Source of the DNA: Chlamydiota bacterium
GTDB taxonomy: Bacteria > Auribacterota > UBA3054 > B51-G9
Assembly: GCA_030596365.1 (NCBI GenBank)
Contig: JAUVKG010000192.1
Coordinates: 1-5,950, forward strand
Direction: 5' to 3'
Length of the DNA: 5,950 nt
Part shown: piece after piece, positions 4,190 through 5,950 of the stretch
Position numbering within the stretch: the first letter of the stretch is position 1
How the letters are laid out: each line of letters starts with the position of its first letter
Position numbers and translations under genes: made by a program
Notes under the pieces: model-generated
What the model was told of the DNA's origin: nothing
Seen by the model: only the letters and a program-made list of their open reading frames with translations
Database searches by the model: none

Positions 4190-5950
4190 ATGATAAATAA
4201 ATTTCTTGACAATATCTCTTCGCCTGAACAACTTAGGCAACTGAATGAAAAAAACTTGCCTGCCGTTTGTGACGAGTTGAGACAATTTATTATTGACCAC
4301 GTGGCTCAGATAGGTGGTCATTTTGCTTCTAATCTTGGCTCGGTTGAACTTACAGTCGCGCTGCATTATGTTTTCAACACACCTGAAGATGAAATTGTAT
4401 GGGATACCGGCCATCAGGCGTATCCGCACAAAATTCTTACCGGGCGAAAAGATAGATTCGATACTATTAGAAAATATAAAGGCCTGTCGGGTTTTCCATC
4501 ACCGGAAGAAAGTCCTTATGATACTTATCACGTAGGCCATGCAGGTACGTCAATCTCTGTCGCACTCGGACTGGCAAAAGCACGTGATCTTAAAAATAAA
4601 AAACATCACGTTGCCGCTGTTATTGGCGATGGAGCGTTAACAAGCGGACTTGCTTTTGAAGGACTTAACAATGCTCACAACGCGAAAAAATTTATTGTTA
4701 TATTGAACGACAATGAAGTTTCTATTTCAAAAACAATGGGAGCTTTCGCAAAGCATTTCAGTAAAATTGTCGTAAATCCAAAATTCAGAAGATTCAAACA
4801 AAAAACCGGCGCTGTTATTAGTAAAATTCCGCTTGTCGGGAATGTCTTGACACGGATTATTATACGGCTTCAGGGTGGTATTAAACATATCCTCGCACCG
4901 CAAAATGTTTTTGAAAATCTCGGATTCCATTATATTGGGCCCGTTGACGGACATAACGTGATTGAAATGGTTGAAATTTTAAAAATGTGTAAAACTGAAA
5001 CTGAAATTCCAATCCTTTTGCACGTCATGACTAAAAAAGGTCACGGATTTAAACCTGCTGAGTCTGATCCGGAATCTTATCACGGCGTAACGCCATTCGA
5101 CAAAAATGTCGGATTGCCAAACGGAAAAAAATCAACTCCTACTTATACAGAAACATTCTCGGAAATTATTTGCAATGCAGCTAATGAAAATAATAAAATA
5201 GTGGTGATATCTGCAGCTATGTGCAGCGGAACAGGTATGACAAAATTCGCAAAAGAAAATCCAAACCGTTTTATCGATGTCGGTATCGCTGAACAGCACG
5301 CTGTTACTTTCGCGGGTGGTCTCGCTGCCCGTGGCCTGATTCCTGTTGTTACTATTTATTCTACTTTTCTTCAGCGTGCTTACGATGAAATTGAACATGA
5401 TGTTTGCCTGCCGAATCTTCCCGTTATTTTTGCGATCGATCGTGCCGGACTTGTCGGTGGAGATGGTAAAACGCATCATGGAGTTTTTGATATTTCTTAT
5501 CTGCGCCATTTGCCTAATATGAAGATATTTATGCCGCGAGATAAAGCGGCAATGGAAAAAGCTTTGGATTTTGCAATCGAAAATAATTCCCCTTGCGCTA
5601 TAAGGTATCCACGTGGTCCAATTTTACAGAATGGATACGAATTACCGGATTTCTCATCAGAAAAAATCACCTCTTGGGAAACTCTTAAATCAGGAGATGA
5701 TGTAACGTTGATAGCTATTGGTCAAATGGTCTTTCGCGCATTTAGCGCCGCAGAAATTCTCGAGAAAAACGGCATAAAAACAACCGTAATTGATGCCTGT
5801 GCAATTCAACCGCTTGATGAAAATACCTTGCTTCAATCCGTAGAGAAAAATAATAAAATCGTGACTCTTGAAGATCATGTTCTCTCCGGTGGATTCGGCG
5901 CTGCAATTACAGAAAAATTATCTGATAAAAATTGTGAGTATCATATCCTT
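4190..5950 (+). CDS. dxs: 1-deoxy-D-xylulose-5-phosphate synthase, 3' end cut by the window
   Basis: Dxs makes 1-deoxy-D-xylulose 5-phosphate from pyruvate and glyceraldehyde 3-phosphate with thiamine diphosphate; it is the first and usually rate-setting MEP step and also feeds thiamine and pyridoxal synthesis. The frame is open for 587 codons to the edge; with a family length of about 620-640, some 35-50 residues are missing. Visible: GGHFASNLG with H44; WDTGHQAYPHKILTGR with H75; the cofactor/Mg2+ motif GDGA (146-149, D147) to N175 in LNDNEVSIS; DVGIAEQHAVTFAGG with catalytic E368; YSTFLQRAYDE with Y390 and R396; DRAGLVGGDGKTHHG with D425 and H429; and RYPRG with R472. All known active-site positions are present. 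Near the C-terminal domain, DACAIQPLDE (535-544) departs from the common RF-x-KPLD pattern. The ATG directly abuts the xseB stop (TAAATG), and residues 1-24 match the usual N terminus. Confidence 0.97.
   Translation, partial: MINKFLDNISSPEQLRQLNEKNLPAVCDELRQFIIDHVAQIGGHFASNLGSVELTVALHYVFNTPEDEIVWDTGHQAYPHKILTGRKDRFDTIRKYKGLSGFPSPEESPYDTYHVGHAGTSISVALGLAKARDLKNKKHHVAAVIGDGALTSGLAFEGLNNAHNAKKFIVILNDNEVSISKTMGAFAKHFSKIVVNPKFRRFKQKTGAVISKIPLVGNVLTRIIIRLQGGIKHILAPQNVFENLGFHYIGPVDGHNVIEMVEILKMCKTETEIPILLHVMTKKGHGFKPAESDPESYHGVTPFDKNVGLPNGKKSTPTYTETFSEIICNAANENNKIVVISAAMCSGTGMTKFAKENPNRFIDVGIAEQHAVTFAGGLAARGLIPVVTIYSTFLQRAYDEIEHDVCLPNLPVIFAIDRAGLVGGDGKTHHGVFDISYLRHLPNMKIFMPRDKAAMEKALDFAIENNSPCAIRYPRGPILQNGYELPDFSSEKITSWETLKSGDDVTLIAIGQMVFRAFSAAEILEKNGIKTTVIDACAIQPLDENTLLQSVEKNNKIVTLEDHVLSGGFGAAITEKLSDKNCEYHIL

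Noticed and set aside
4019..4429. 136-aa open frame on the minus strand across xseB and the start of dxs
   Set aside because: Opposite two clearly conserved genes, with composition typical of antisense of AT-rich coding DNA and no motif.
5132..5509. 125-aa open frame on the minus strand within dxs
   Set aside because: Opposite the catalytic core of dxs, no family features; a shadow frame.

Overview
The window is one strand of tightly packed housekeeping genes, all reading left to right, with a small toxin-antitoxin pair set into it. Order: 3' end of a phosphohexomutase gene (1-177), dxr (181-1332), a ribbon-helix-helix antitoxin and PIN-domain toxin pair (1423-2063), rseP (2124-3782), xseB (3917-4189) and dxs (4190 to the window edge, last few dozen codons missing). 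No rRNA, tRNA, CRISPR array or insertion sequence is visible, and no gene-free stretch exceeds about 135 bases.

Organism: an AT-rich bacterium using the non-mevalonate (MEP) isoprenoid pathway. The chromosomal genes have no Shine-Dalgarno sequence; their starts follow A/T-only leaders. That, the dxr-rseP order and the short AT-rich intergenic tandem repeats recall the Bacteroidota/Chlorobiota/Ignavibacteriota group. This placement is an inference from style, not from a marker gene, and is only moderately supported.

Function: Dxs and Dxr catalyse the first two steps of the MEP pathway (pyruvate + glyceraldehyde 3-phosphate to DXP, then DXP to MEP). RseP is an inner-membrane site-2 protease, here unusually long (552 aa) with what looks like a third PDZ-like unit. 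XseB is the small subunit of exonuclease VII and ends exactly where dxs begins. The mutase at the left edge probably makes sugar phosphates for the cell envelope.

The toxin-antitoxin pair lies between dxr and rseP, which are neighbours in many bacteria. It has its own consensus sigma70-type promoter (TTGACA, 17 bp, TATAAT), an 11-bp inverted repeat centred on the -10 box that looks like the antitoxin's operator, and the only recognisable Shine-Dalgarno sequence in the window. It reads as a self-contained, autoregulated cassette acquired into an older gene cluster. rseP is bracketed by two different short tandem arrays: 8-bp units just before its start and 7-bp units just after its stop.

I see no clear previously undescribed system. 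The most unusual points are the long RseP, the self-contained regulation of the TA cassette, and the two tandem arrays around rseP.
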